A stretch of DNA of 28,000 nt from JBMNQI01 sp050944055. GTDB taxonomy: Bacteria; Bacillota; Clostridia; Oscillospirales; Oscillospiraceae. The translations under genes were made by a program, and so were the position numbers. Positions 1 through 6,512 of this stretch are shown piece after piece. The stretch covers positions 1 to 28,000 of the forward strand of contig JBMNQI010000031.1 in the NCBI GenBank assembly GCA_050944055.1, given 5' to 3'. The notes under the pieces are model-generated. The model worked only from the letters and a program-made list of their open reading frames with translations. It had not been told where the DNA came from and searched no databases. Each line of letters begins with the position of its first letter. The stretch's first letter is position 1.

Positions 1-5
1 GACAG

Positions 6-39
6 AAAAAAGCCTGCAAACACAAGGTTTACAGGCTTT
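6..39 (-). terminator. Rho-independent terminator of tRNA-Ser
   Basis: Read on the minus strand, the arms AGCCTGTAAAC and GTTTGCAGGCT (one mismatch) form a hairpin followed directly by six T residues. It begins four bases after the CCA end of tRNA-Ser. Confidence 0.85.
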
Positions 40-42
40 GAA

Positions 43-131
43 TGGCGGAGACGGTGGGATTCGAACCCACGGACCCTTGCGGATCAAACGATTTCGAGTC
101 GTTCTCGTTATGACCACTTCGATACGTCTCC
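43..131 (-). tRNA. tRNA-Ser (anticodon CGA)
   Basis: This is an 89-nt class II tRNA. The acceptor GGAGACG pairs with CGTCTCC, followed by discriminator G and an encoded CCA. The anticodon loop is CTCGAAA with the anticodon at 94-96, there is a long serine variable arm, and the T loop is GGTTCGAATCC. It decodes UCG. A terminator follows directly, and a decayed copy of its 5' half lies upstream at 266-310. Confidence 0.97.
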
Positions 132-265
132 GTATTTATCTCAACATCAGCACCTCGGAAAACGGGGAGAACTGATGGGGAGAACAAGAAAAAATATTAA
201 GTTGTGAGTACCCGAAAACCCCCGTAAAATCAAGGTTTTTCAGAACAGAGCTACCGGATAGCGAC

Positions 266-310
266 CATGATTTCGAGTCAGCCCCGTTATGACCACTTCG
301 ATACCTCTCC
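266..310 (-). pseudogene. tRNA-Ser 5'-half remnant
   Basis: About 45 nt repeat the acceptor, D arm and anticodon region of the intact tRNA-Ser (CGA) at 43-131, with one mismatch in the first 26 nt. After the anticodon the match is lost: the anticodon stem no longer pairs fully, and no variable arm, T arm or 3' acceptor strand follows. It lies between the promoter at 385-413 and the intact tRNA-Ser in the same orientation. The simplest reading is a tandem tRNA-Ser duplication with one decayed copy. Confidence 0.8.
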
Positions 311-384
311 GTATTGCTATTCAGTTTTTCGAATTGACTGCTTAACGACCGGCCAGGCCATTCTAACCGACCGCCCGATTTTAC

Positions 385-413
385 ATTATAAATATTCTGT
401 GTGCTTATGTCAA
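385..413 (-). promoter_or_regulatory. Consensus sigma-A promoter for the tRNA-Ser locus
   Basis: On the minus strand TTGACA (408-413) is separated by exactly 17 bp from TATAAT (385-390), a perfect match to the vegetative consensus. Transcription would start near 378, pass through the tRNA-Ser remnant and then the intact tRNA-Ser. Confidence 0.8.
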
Positions 414-421
414 GGATTAAT

Positions 422-445
422 CCGCGGGCGGAGTGCCGCCCGCGG
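422..445 (-). terminator. GC-rich hairpin after the nitroreductase gene
   Basis: Perfect 10-bp arms, CCGCGGGCGG and CCGCCCGCGG, flank a 4-nt loop just past the nitroreductase stop codon. The T-tract is weak (ATTAATCCTT), so termination may be partial. It also separates the gene from the tRNA-Ser promoter. Confidence 0.55.
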
Positions 446-451
446 AATGCT

Positions 452-1036
452 TTATATGAACGTTACAGTTCCTTCTTTTCTCGGGCCGCGGTCCTTTGCC
501 GGCCCTTCCGGATAGCCGAAAAAGCTGGCGGAAAACACCTTATAACCCTCGGGAATGCCGAATTCGCGGCAGTACTCCTCCTCGCCGAACAGGTCCTTCG
601 TAACCATATGAGACCAACCCGACATAATGCCCAGAGATGCGGCCGATATATACAGGTTTTCAGTTGCAAGTAGGCAGTCCTGCATGATAGTCGGAACCGA
701 CGCGTCGCCCGAAACGATAATCATAACCGGAGCGCCTCTCATCTCATTTTCGGGCTTCATTATGATGTTTGGGTCCTGAGGCGGCATTTTTACTCCCGGG
801 GGAGGCCCGAACGGCCCTTTTTCTTTGACAAACTTATCGAATGCCGCCTTGAACTTCGCCTTTCCCTCCGCGCTCCTGACTACCGTAAAATGCCACGCCT
901 GACGGTTCATTCCTGTGGGTGCGTATTTTGCCGCCTCGATTATGGTTTCCAGTTTTTCATCCTCAATCGGGTCGCTCCTGAAGGCTTTGTAGCTTCTCCG
1001 CTCGAGTATAGACTTGATCGTATCGTTCATCAGCAT
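452..1036 (-). CDS. Nitroreductase family protein (FMN-dependent)
   Basis: A predicted FMN-dependent NAD(P)H oxidoreductase of the nitroreductase superfamily, about 194 aa, cytoplasmic. The N-terminal signature ILERRSYKAF and the following APTGMNRQAWHF match the phosphate- and FMN-binding positions of the family. The middle section with PNIIMKPENEMRGAPVMI and the C-terminal FGYPEG segment are also typical. The start at 1036 is chosen because AAGGAGAG ends seven bases upstream; the ATG at 1042 touches the Shine-Dalgarno and the one at 1030 is further away. A promoter for it (TTCCAT, 17 bp, TATAAT at 1069-1097) overlaps the divergent Smr-gene promoter. The physiological substrate cannot be read from sequence; these enzymes reduce quinones, nitro compounds or flavins. 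Confidence 0.9.
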   Translation of the reverse strand: MLMNDTIKSILERRSYKAFRSDPIEDEKLETIIEAAKYAPTGMNRQAWHFTVVRSAEGKAKFKAAFDKFVKEKGPFGPPPGVKMPPQDPNIIMKPENEMRGAPVMIIVSGDASVPTIMQDCLLATENLYISAASLGIMSGWSHMVTKDLFGEEEYCREFGIPEGYKVFSASFFGYPEGPAKDRGPRKEGTVTFI

Positions 1037-1068
1037 AAACATCTCTCCTTTTATGATTTATTTTGCTC

Positions 1069-1097
1069 ATTATATAACTATTATTGCTAAAATGGAA
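1069..1097 (-). promoter_or_regulatory. Putative nitroreductase promoter
   Basis: On the minus strand TTCCAT (1092-1097) lies 17 bp from a perfect TATAAT (1069-1074), about 33 bp before the nitroreductase start. The -35 is poor. The element overlaps the divergent promoter at 1084-1112, so the two genes probably compete for polymerase. Confidence 0.5.
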
Positions 1098-1112
1098 GTC
1101 GTGATATATAAT
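1084..1112 (+). promoter_or_regulatory. Promoter of the Smr-domain gene
   Basis: TTGCTA (1084-1089), a 17-bp spacer and a perfect TATAAT (1107-1112). The predicted transcript begins near 1119, so the true start codon must lie downstream. This supports the GTG at 1149 over the ATG at 1092. Confidence 0.65.
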
Positions 1113-1148
1113 AATAATGTGAAATATTGTAATGCGGGAGGTGCGTCC

Positions 1149-1499
1149 GTGCCGGCATTAAACCTCAGGGAAGTCAATTTGGAGCTTGGCAGGCCCTCGG
1201 CCGATGCCGCTATCAAGCGGCTTACTTATGAAATACATACCTCGCGTCGTCTCGGCGCGAGCGTTTTAAAGATAATCCATGGCTACGGTTCTTCCGGAGC
1301 GGGCGGCCGAATACGTGTCGAGGCGCGGGCTTATCTTGAGCGCCTTGCGCGGCGAGGCGAGATAAAAGGTTTTATTGAGGGCGAACGGTTTTCAATCTTT
1401 GACGAGGAAACGAGGCTTGCCTTCCGAAACTGCGACGCCTTGCGCGACGACCGCGACCTTGACCGCCACAACAACGGAGTTACTTTTATTTTGCTCTAG
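1149..1499 (+). CDS. Smr-domain protein
   Basis: A small protein of 116 aa that is essentially one Smr (small MutS-related) domain. The core VLKIIHGYGSSGAGGRIR, followed by a helix and GEIKGFIEGERFS, matches the family's IHGxGxGxLR nucleic-acid binding loop. The usual LDLHG motif at the N-terminus is degenerate here (LNLREVN). Smr domains bind or nick nucleic acids, but the role of stand-alone forms is not settled. The GTG start at 1149 has GGGAGG a few bases upstream and lies 30 bp after the predicted transcription start; longer in-frame versions would start inside the promoter. The gene is monocistronic and followed by the tRNA-cluster promoter. Confidence 0.85.
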   Translation: MPALNLREVNLELGRPSADAAIKRLTYEIHTSRRLGASVLKIIHGYGSSGAGGRIRVEARAYLERLARRGEIKGFIEGERFSIFDEETRLAFRNCDALRDDRDLDRHNNGVTFILL

Positions 1500-1516
1500 A
1501 TTGCCCTAAATTGCTG

Positions 1517-1544
1517 TTGACAACTATGTGGAACTTGTGATAAT
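1517..1544 (+). promoter_or_regulatory. tRNA-cluster promoter P1
   Basis: A consensus TTGACA (1517-1522) lies 16 bp from GATAAT (1539-1544), with TG just before the -10 (TGTGATAAT). It sits 32 bp before tRNA-Gly(TCC) and should drive the first tRNA group. Confidence 0.7.
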
Positions 1545-1576
1545 ATTTCAAGGCTGATTATTCAGGGGAGTCATAT

Positions 1577-1650
<74 letters not shown>

Positions 1651-1744
1651 CTTTATATAAGCCTCCCGTGCGCACAAATCGGCCTGACGTGCCCGCCTGC
1701 CGCGGCCCGCTTTTCTGTGCCATAAACTGCACGGGATTAATTAT

Positions 1745-1821
1745 GCGCCAGTAGCTCAGCAGGATAGAGCAACTGCCTTCTAAGCAGTAGGCCGGGGGTT
1801 CGAGTCCCTTCTGGCGTACCA
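1745..1821 (+). tRNA. tRNA-Arg (anticodon TCT)
   Basis: 77 nt. Acceptor GCGCCAG pairs with CTGGCGT (terminal G-U), anticodon loop CTTCTAA, encoded CCA. It reads AGA/AGG. The 94-bp spacer before it carries 7-bp inverted arms (CCCGTGC at 1665-1671 and GCACGGG at 1729-1735) but no obvious promoter. Confidence 0.95.
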
Positions 1822-1837
1822 AAAATAGTATAAATAT

Positions 1838-1915
1838 GGTGGGTGTAGCTCAGGTGGTTAGAGCGCCAGGTTGTGGCCCTGGAGGCCGTCGGTTCGAGTC
1901 CGATCATCCACCCCA
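1838..1915 (+). tRNA. tRNA-His (anticodon GTG)
   Basis: 78 nt including the extra G at position -1 that is specific to tRNA-His and pairs with C73. Acceptor GTGGGTG/CATCCAC, anticodon loop TTGTGGC, encoded CCA. Confidence 0.95.
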
Positions 1916-1940
1916 TCATTAATCATTCGCCCTGCCACAT

Positions 1941-2016
1941 TGGGGTGTAGCCAAGTCGGTAAGGCACCAGACTTTGACTCTGGCATTCGCAGGTTCGAGT
2001 CCTGCCATCCCAGCCA
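1941..2016 (+). tRNA. tRNA-Gln (anticodon TTG)
   Basis: 76 nt. Acceptor TGGGGTG pairs with CATCCCA; the weak U1-A72 pair is a known identity feature of tRNA-Gln. Anticodon loop CTTTGAC, encoded CCA. Confidence 0.95.
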
Positions 2017-2032
2017 GAGCATTATAAATCGG

Positions 2033-2068
2033 AGCGGGAGCTGCTTTATGCAACTCCCGCTTTGGTCT
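2033..2068 (+). terminator. Terminator-like hairpin after tRNA-Gln
   Basis: AGCGGGAG (2033-2040) and CTCCCGCT (2054-2061) form an 8-bp stem followed by TTGGTCTT. It probably ends, at least partly, transcription from the first promoter; a second promoter follows at 2193. Confidence 0.6.
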
Positions 2069-2192
2069 TACGGGCTTTACGCGGGAAATGCTGTTTGGGT
2101 CTCCATTCTAACTGATTGCACCTATTTCTCCCCTGTTTTCCAAGATATATTGTAGTCCTGCACTAAACTTGTAATATCGAAGCAACTTGCAC

Positions 2193-2221
2193 TTGACAAT
2201 GCCGACGTGCTTTGGTAGAAT
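2193..2221 (+). promoter_or_regulatory. tRNA-cluster promoter P2
   Basis: TTGACA (2193-2198), a 17-bp spacer and TAGAAT (2216-2221), 39 bp upstream of tRNA-Val. Together with the hairpin at 2033-2068 it divides the cluster into two transcription units. Confidence 0.75.
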
Positions 2222-2260
2222 AATTTTCGCTGCTTCGGCAGTTCACCTGGCAGTACAGTT

Positions 2261-2336
2261 GGGAGCATAGCTCAGCCGGGAGAGCACTTGCCTTACAAGC
2301 AAGGGGTCACAGGTTCGAGCCCTGTTGTTCCCACCA
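2261..2336 (+). tRNA. tRNA-Val (anticodon TAC)
   Basis: 76 nt. Acceptor GGGAGCA/TGTTCCC (one G-U pair), anticodon loop CTTACAA, T loop GGTTCGAGCC, encoded CCA. First gene after promoter P2. Confidence 0.96.
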
Positions 2337-2360
2337 GATCCACCTCCAGGTGGATATTAT

Positions 2361-2437
2361 GGCCCAGTAGTTCAGTTGGTTAGAACGCCAGCCTGTCACG
2401 CTGGAGGTCGACGGTTCGAGCCCGTTCTGGGTCGCCA
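2361..2437 (+). tRNA. tRNA-Asp (anticodon GTC)
   Basis: 77 nt. Acceptor GGCCCAG/CTGGGTC, anticodon loop CTGTCAC, discriminator G, encoded CCA. The spacer before it holds a perfect 8-bp hairpin (2338-2355). Confidence 0.96.
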
Positions 2438-2441
2438 ATTT

Positions 2442-2517
<76 letters not shown>

Positions 2518-2551
2518 ATTTTAAATGGCCGTATCTCAGCCGGCCATATCT

Positions 2552-2627
2552 GCGGGCGTAGCTCATCTGGTAGAGCGCCACCTTGCCAAGGTGGAGGTAG
2601 CGAGTTCGAGCCTCGTCGCCCGCTCCA
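2552..2627 (+). tRNA. tRNA-Gly (anticodon GCC)
   Basis: 76 nt. Acceptor GCGGGCG/CGCCCGC, anticodon loop TTGCCAA, discriminator T, encoded CCA. Second glycine isoacceptor of the cluster. The spacer before it contains a 7-bp hairpin (2525-2547). Confidence 0.96.
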
Positions 2628-2638
2628 GTTTGTTTAAT

Positions 2639-2661
2639 AAGCACTATGTGGAACAGTGCTT
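2639..2661 (+). other. Hairpin in the spacer before tRNA-Cys
   Basis: AAGCACT (2639-2645) and AGTGCTT (2655-2661) form a perfect 7-bp stem with a 9-nt loop, without a good T-tract. The 12-bp string ACTATGTGGAAC inside it (2643-2654) also occurs in the spacer of promoter P1 (1523-1534). It may aid processing or act as a weak terminator. Confidence 0.45.
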
Positions 2662-2687
2662 GTTATATGGAAGTAATATGAGAAAAC

Positions 2688-2762
2688 GGCGCCATAGCCA
2701 AGTGGTAAGGCAGCGGACTGCAAATCCGCGACTCTCCAGTTCAAATCTGGATGGCGCCTCCA
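2688..2762 (+). tRNA. tRNA-Cys (anticodon GCA)
   Basis: 75 nt. Acceptor GGCGCCA/TGGCGCC, discriminator T (U73, a tRNA-Cys identity base), anticodon loop CTGCAAA, encoded CCA. Last tRNA of the cluster, followed at once by a strong terminator. Confidence 0.96.
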
Positions 2763-2767
2763 TGGAA

Positions 2768-2809
2768 GCCCGCAATCCCCTGCGCACCAAGGGATTGCGG
2801 GCTTTTCTA
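2768..2809 (+). terminator. Strong terminator of the tRNA cluster
   Basis: The 12-bp perfect arms GCCCGCAATCCC (2768-2779) and GGGATTGCGGGC (2791-2802) are followed by TTTTCTAT, six bases after tRNA-Cys. Confidence 0.9.
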
Positions 2810-2870
2810 TATTCCTGATTCCAATATGAGGGCCGATTGCCCTCGCAAAACGCTTCTCAATTAACCTTTC

Positions 2871-2899
2871 TTGACTTAACGCCCTCTCTATAGTAAAAT
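2871..2899 (+). promoter_or_regulatory. Orphan promoter facing no coding gene
   Basis: TTGACT (2871-2876), 17 bp and TAAAAT (2894-2899). It points into 2906-3060, which has no plausible ORF, and beyond that runs antisense to the secreted-protein gene. A small RNA is one explanation. Confidence 0.5.
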
Positions 2900-2905
2900 T
2901 TTCAC

Positions 2906-3004
2906 ATAGACGCCGGCGAATTTGGCATAGGGCACGGGCTTCGCCAAATACGGCCTTTCAGATGCTCGCCCCGGCGCCGCGGGCGGTATAAACCAGAATC
3001 TGAC
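2906..3004 (+). ncRNA. Possible structured small RNA
   Basis: Candidate only. After the promoter at 2871-2899 the sequence can fold in nested fashion: ATTTGGC/GCCAAAT (2920-2926 with 2943-2949), or the mutually exclusive GGCGAA/TTCGCC (2915-2920 with 2940-2945), followed by TCAGAT/ATCTGA (2958-2963 with 2998-3003) enclosing CGCCC/GGGCG (2967-2971 with 2981-2985). I matched it to no known class: the SRP, 6S, tmRNA, RNase P and common riboswitch signatures are absent. No plus-strand T-rich terminator follows; the hairpin at 3013-3045 has its T-tract on the other strand. Confidence 0.3.
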
Positions 3005-3046
3005 GCAAAAAGTAATCGTGAAGGAAATTGCTTTCCTTCACGATTA
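3005..3046 (-). terminator. Terminator of the secreted-protein gene
   Basis: Perfect 14-bp arms (3013-3026 and 3032-3045 approximately, read AATCGTGAAGGAAA on the plus strand) with a short loop. On the minus strand the stem is followed by ACTTTTTGCG, so it terminates the gene ending at 3062. Confidence 0.85.
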
Positions 3047-3061
3047 TCCGCAGCAAAAGTA

Positions 3062-3739
3062 TCAGATAGTCCACTGGCTGTGAATCAGCGCGATAAGCTT
3101 CCATTCTCCGTTTAGTTTTTCAGCCACGACCTTGAGGCTGCACCAGTCAAGCCCCTCGTACTGAGGGTCAAATCCTTTGAAGTGGTATTCTACGAACGAG
3201 GCTTCCGGAAATGCTTCCGTTACGTTTTCAAGCGAGTTTCCTGAGTATAGGATGCTGTTTATGCCCACCTGAGGCGCGTTCAGATAATCGGCGTTGTATA
3301 CAAATTTGTCGAAGTATTCGGCGACAGTCAGTTCTATGGGCTCCCCGCTGCCGTCGTATATACCCCATACGCGTTTCTTATCATCACCCTTGAGAGCAGC
3401 AATCTCATCGGAAGTAAAACGGAGGTTCGCCGTCGTGTTCACGGTCGAGTAGGGCACGAATAAGAGCCCCTTCTCGGGATGCACAAAGGCGGAAAGCGCC
3501 TCATAGTCTTTACCCCTCAGAGTTTTTAAAACGCTGTCCGCAAAGCGCAGGAACCCGAGATTTTCTGATTCCTGGACGTCAGATACATTTTTCTCGGTAT
3601 TGACTGTCAATACCGGTTCCGTAACCTTCGGCGCTCCGGTTTCCTCAGCCGATGCGCCCAATACTCCGGATACCAGTATCCCCGCTCCCGCGCCGACAAG
3701 GAACATAAGCAAACACAGCAAAAAAGTTTTGAGCTTCAT
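3062..3739 (-). CDS. Secreted conserved protein of unknown function
   Basis: A 225-aa exported protein. The N-terminus MKLKTFLLCLLMFLVGAGAGILVSGVLGASA is a signal peptide with a likely signal peptidase I site after ASA. No lipobox is in place: the only nearby Cys is at residue 9. The mature part contains a segment around HPEKGLLFVPYSTV, then WGIYDGSGEPIELTVAEYFDKFVYNADY and a C-terminal SLKVVAEKLNGEWKLIALIHSQWTI. The last resembles the final strands of an NTF2-like fold, and I have seen similar patterns in exported proteins of Clostridia and Bacilli. The start at 3739 follows AAGGAGAGAAT; an upstream in-frame ATG at 3772 lacks a Shine-Dalgarno. It is monocistronic, divergent from uridine phosphorylase, with its own terminator. 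Function is unknown. Confidence 0.75.
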   Translation of the reverse strand: MKLKTFLLCLLMFLVGAGAGILVSGVLGASAEETGAPKVTEPVLTVNTEKNVSDVQESENLGFLRFADSVLKTLRGKDYEALSAFVHPEKGLLFVPYSTVNTTANLRFTSDEIAALKGDDKKRVWGIYDGSGEPIELTVAEYFDKFVYNADYLNAPQVGINSILYSGNSLENVTEAFPEASFVEYHFKGFDPQYEGLDWCSLKVVAEKLNGEWKLIALIHSQWTI

Positions 3740-3839
3740 ATTCTCTCCTTCATGCGCTTTAAGTAAGAGCATTTTACCTTTATATCAAAGGACAGACAAC
3801 AACAAAGGTTTACAAATCGTAACACGGGAGGAATATCAC

Positions 3840-4613
3840 ATGCCTGAGGACAGACGCCAATACCATATTTCCTGCGGGAGCGGCGATGTTGGACGCTACT
3901 GCCTGCTGCCGGGAGATCCCGGACGCTGTGAAAAGATAGCCGCTCACTTTGAAAACGCTGAGTTCAAAGCCGGCAACCGTGAATTCGTGACTTACACGGG
4001 AAGCCTGGCCGGCGAAAAGGTCAGCGTCACTTCAACCGGGATAGGCGGGCCTTCGGCCGCGATTGCTATTGAGGAGCTTGCCGCTGCCGGCGCGGATACG
4101 TTTATTCGCGTAGGGACCTGCGGCGGAATTAACATGAAGGTCAGAAGCGGCGACGTGGTCATCGCTACAGGCGCCGTCCGTCAGGACGGCACGAGCCGCG
4201 AATACGCTCCATTGGAATACCCGGCCGTCGCGGATTTCGGCGTTGTCTCCGCTCTTGCCGCCGGCGCCGACGCACTTGGTTACACTAGGCATCTCGGCGT
4301 AGTCCAGAGCAAGGACAGTTTTTACGGGCAGCACAGCCCCGGCAGGATGCCAACCTCGGATTTTCTTCTCAGCCGCTGGGAAGCGTGGAAGAGGCTCGGC
4401 GTGCTCGCCAGCGAAATGGAGGCGGCGGCGCTCTTCGTAGTCGCAAACACGCTCAATGTCCGCTGCGGCGCAGTATTTCATGTGGTATGGAACCAGGAGC
4501 GCAAAGCTGCCGGGTTCGACGAGCCTGACAGCGACGACACCGAATCCGCCATCAGTGTTGCTGTCGAGGCGCTTAAGCTGCTAATAGAAGCGGACCGCAA
4601 GCAGAGTCTATAG
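3840..4613 (+). CDS. udp: Uridine phosphorylase (nucleoside phosphorylase family)
   Basis: 257 aa, PNP/UDP family 1, cytoplasmic. It catalyses uridine + phosphate to uracil + ribose 1-phosphate in pyrimidine salvage. Visible landmarks are LPGDPGR (23-29, phosphate-binding GDPxR), RVGTCGGI (90-97), SKDSFYGQ (157-164), the ribose-binding SEMEAAALF (191-199) and VVWNQE (215-220). Length agrees with the usual 250-260 aa. The start at 3840 is set by GGGAGGA ending eight bases upstream; in-frame codons further upstream belong to the antisense of the neighbouring gene. It is divergent from the secreted-protein gene and followed by a terminator at 4665. A broader nucleoside specificity cannot be excluded from sequence alone. 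Confidence 0.9.
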   Translation: MPEDRRQYHISCGSGDVGRYCLLPGDPGRCEKIAAHFENAEFKAGNREFVTYTGSLAGEKVSVTSTGIGGPSAAIAIEELAAAGADTFIRVGTCGGINMKVRSGDVVIATGAVRQDGTSREYAPLEYPAVADFGVVSALAAGADALGYTRHLGVVQSKDSFYGQHSPGRMPTSDFLLSRWEAWKRLGVLASEMEAAALFVVANTLNVRCGAVFHVVWNQERKAAGFDEPDSDDTESAISVAVEALKLLIEADRKQSL

Positions 4614-4654
4614 CCGCTAAACAACCAATTGCAAAAACTGGCGCTAAGTGTCAG

Positions 4655-4700
4655 CAGGCCATATAAAAGACGGAAGGATCAAATTCCTTCCGTCTTTTGT
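4655..4700 (+). terminator. Terminator of uridine phosphorylase; one of a repeated pair
   Basis: A hairpin with AAAAGACGGAAGGA and TCCTTCCGTCTTTT arms (4665-4678, 4685-4698) ending in TTTT; the A-rich 5' side makes it potentially bidirectional. Positions 4655-4677 are identical to 14999-15021 downstream of the SnoaL-like gene, and the remaining 21 nt differ at only a few positions. Confidence 0.85.
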
Positions 4701-4832
4701 ACGCTCCGCCCCTCACCACCGCCTTATATAAATGGAACAGGCAGTACGGCACGCTTCCTCTCAGATCATTTTGCGTCGGCTGCTTTATCGGTTTGCTGAA
4801 TAGTATACAAAAGTTTTATTGCGAATTATAAT

Positions 4833-4861
4833 TTGACTTATATTACATTAAAAAGTAAAAT
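4833..4861 (+). promoter_or_regulatory. Promoter of the FAD oxidoreductase gene
   Basis: TTGACT (4833-4838), 17 bp and TAAAAT (4856-4861), 37 bp before the ATG at 4899. The surrounding sequence is very AT-rich. Its TTGACTTATATTACA resembles, loosely, the TGATTTATTACAA motif found beside the LysR-linked genes. Confidence 0.6.
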
Positions 4862-4898
4862 ATGGTTAGAACCCAAAATTAATGAAAGGACTGTTCAT

Positions 4899-6440
4899 AT
4901 GGAAAGGCGGGTAAGTCTCTGCATAGTCGGAGCTTCCGGCGCCGGCATGTCCGCGGCAATATATGCCGCGCAGCACGGCGTCAAGGATATTCTGATTCTT
5001 GAAAAGATGAAGACGACAGGCGGCTGCACTAAGATGAGCGCAGGCATAATGGCGTTTGAAAGCCCTGTTCAAAAGCGTTTCGGCCTGTATTACTCGGCGG
5101 ACGACGCGTTCCGCGACCTGATAAAAATCCACAACTGGAACTGCGACGCAATGCTGGTGCGCAAATGGCTCAAGGGCTCCGGTGAAAACATAAGCTGGCT
5201 GGAAAGCCTCGGCCTTACATACGACATTGTGACGACGGACAGCTCTGACCCGAGTAAAAACCGAAACACACATCACAGGATTTCCCAATGGGACGGCCAG
5301 AAGTGGGTGATGAAGCATCAGGGCCCGATACTTACCAAATGCCTTGAAGATAACTGTAAAAAATACGGTGCGGAGATTCTAACCTCGACGCGCGCCAAGC
5401 ATCTGATACAAGATGAAAACGGCAGGGTTGTCGGAGTCGAAGCAGAGGGTCCGGACGGTCCGCTGACCGTGCATGCAGGCGCGGTCATACTCGCCACAGG
5501 TTCAATATCCAGCAATCAGGAGCTGATAAACCGCTTTTACGGCTCAACCGAATACAAGGACATGCGCATAATGGCGCAGGTGCCGCACAATACGGGGGAT
5601 GGGCTTATCATGGCTGAGGAAGCCGGCGCAGCGGTCGGGCGCATAGCTTCCCTATTCATCGGCCCTCATAACCATTTTGCCGGCGCTAGCGAACTGACAG
5701 GCATGCTTATGCGCCGCCCGCACGGCGTCAAAGTCAATATGTACGGCGAGAGATTTGTGGACGAGAGCATCCCGCTCGAGCAGGAATTCGGCTGGATGCT
5801 GAGCCTCGCGGTAGATAACCAGCCGGGGAAAAAATGCTATGTCATAATGGACCAGGCTCAGATAGACGACGTCATGGCTCACAGGGAGTATATGCCGCCG
5901 CGGATTGACGGCGGCAGTATGCTGGAAAATCCCCCGACGGCTTTTGGCACCGTCCCTATCGAAAAGGGGAAAGACTCGTCTACTTGGCGCGAGCGTGTGA
6001 TTGACCATTTTAAATATGAGGAAAGCTTCGGGCGCGCTAAAATATGCCGGAATCTTGCAGAGGTGGCGGAATATATAGGCTGCGATAAAAACACGCTGCA
6101 AAATACGCTCGACACATATAATATATACTGCGCCAGGAGGCATGACGACGATTTCCTGAAAGCTCCGACCTACCTCATACCGGTGAATAAGCCCCCGTAT
6201 TACGTCATGCTCGGCCTTTCGGGAATCGACACGTGCATCGGCGGCCTTAAAATCGACAACCACCAGCACGTCATGAAACCCGACGGGAGCTATATTCCCG
6301 GCCTTTATGCCGCGGGCGTAATGTGTTCAGGCTGGTGCAACGGCGCCTACTGCTTCTTTGGCAGCGAGATGAGCTTCACAATCTGGTCCGGCCGCAACGC
6401 GGGGTTGGAGGCGTCAAAGTATTTAGTAAGTGACAGCTAA
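4899..6440 (+). CDS. FAD-dependent oxidoreductase, fumarate-reductase-flavoprotein family
   Basis: 513 aa, FAD_binding_2 family (fumarate reductase / 3-ketosteroid dehydrogenase flavoproteins). The dinucleotide fold VSLCIVGASGAGMSAA (5-20) ends in ILILEK (31-36). ILATGS (197-202), NTGDGLIMAEEAGA (231-244) and GERFVDES (283-290) are family hallmarks, and the C-terminal IGGLKID...IPGLYAAG...GRNAG closes the FAD site. There is no Tat or Sec signal, haem domain or covalent-FMN domain, so it is a soluble single-cofactor enzyme needing an outside electron donor. The usual GG/E residues after LYAAG are replaced by a Cys/aromatic-rich stretch (VMCSGWCNGAYCFFG). The start at 4899 follows AAAGGA; the longer in-frame TTG begins inside the promoter. 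The substrate is unknown: gut Clostridia and Actinobacteria use this family on enoates, steroids and polyphenols. Confidence 0.85.
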   Translation: MERRVSLCIVGASGAGMSAAIYAAQHGVKDILILEKMKTTGGCTKMSAGIMAFESPVQKRFGLYYSADDAFRDLIKIHNWNCDAMLVRKWLKGSGENISWLESLGLTYDIVTTDSSDPSKNRNTHHRISQWDGQKWVMKHQGPILTKCLEDNCKKYGAEILTSTRAKHLIQDENGRVVGVEAEGPDGPLTVHAGAVILATGSISSNQELINRFYGSTEYKDMRIMAQVPHNTGDGLIMAEEAGAAVGRIASLFIGPHNHFAGASELTGMLMRRPHGVKVNMYGERFVDESIPLEQEFGWMLSLAVDNQPGKKCYVIMDQAQIDDVMAHREYMPPRIDGGSMLENPPTAFGTVPIEKGKDSSTWRERVIDHFKYEESFGRAKICRNLAEVAEYIGCDKNTLQNTLDTYNIYCARRHDDDFLKAPTYLIPVNKPPYYVMLGLSGIDTCIGGLKIDNHQHVMKPDGSYIPGLYAAGVMCSGWCNGAYCFFGSEMSFTIWSGRNAGLEASKYLVSDS

Positions 6441-6446
6441 ATAGTA

Positions 6447-6479
6447 CGCCGCGGGTTCATTCTCCCGCAGCGCTTTTTT
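6447..6479 (+). terminator. Terminator of the FAD oxidoreductase gene
   Basis: CGCCGCGGG (6447-6455) and CCCGCAGCG (6464-6472) pair with one mismatch, followed by CTTTTTTA. It lies between convergent genes. Confidence 0.8.
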
Positions 6480-6512
6480 ATACACGCCTTTCCGCCTGTG
6501 GATATCGGAAAT

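Noticed and set aside
132..265. Possible integrated element between the two tRNA-Ser copies
   Set aside because: Only 134 bp, no integrase, and the repeated part is the 5' half, whereas phage integration usually duplicates the 3' end. Tandem duplication and decay is simpler.
3600..3839. N-terminal extension of uridine phosphorylase to position 3600
   Set aside because: The added residues are antisense to the secreted-protein gene, while a good Shine-Dalgarno and the conserved family start lie at 3840.
5652..6269. 205-aa antisense frame in the FAD oxidoreductase
   Set aside because: Lies wholly inside a well-supported flavoprotein gene; no ribosome binding site or known motif.
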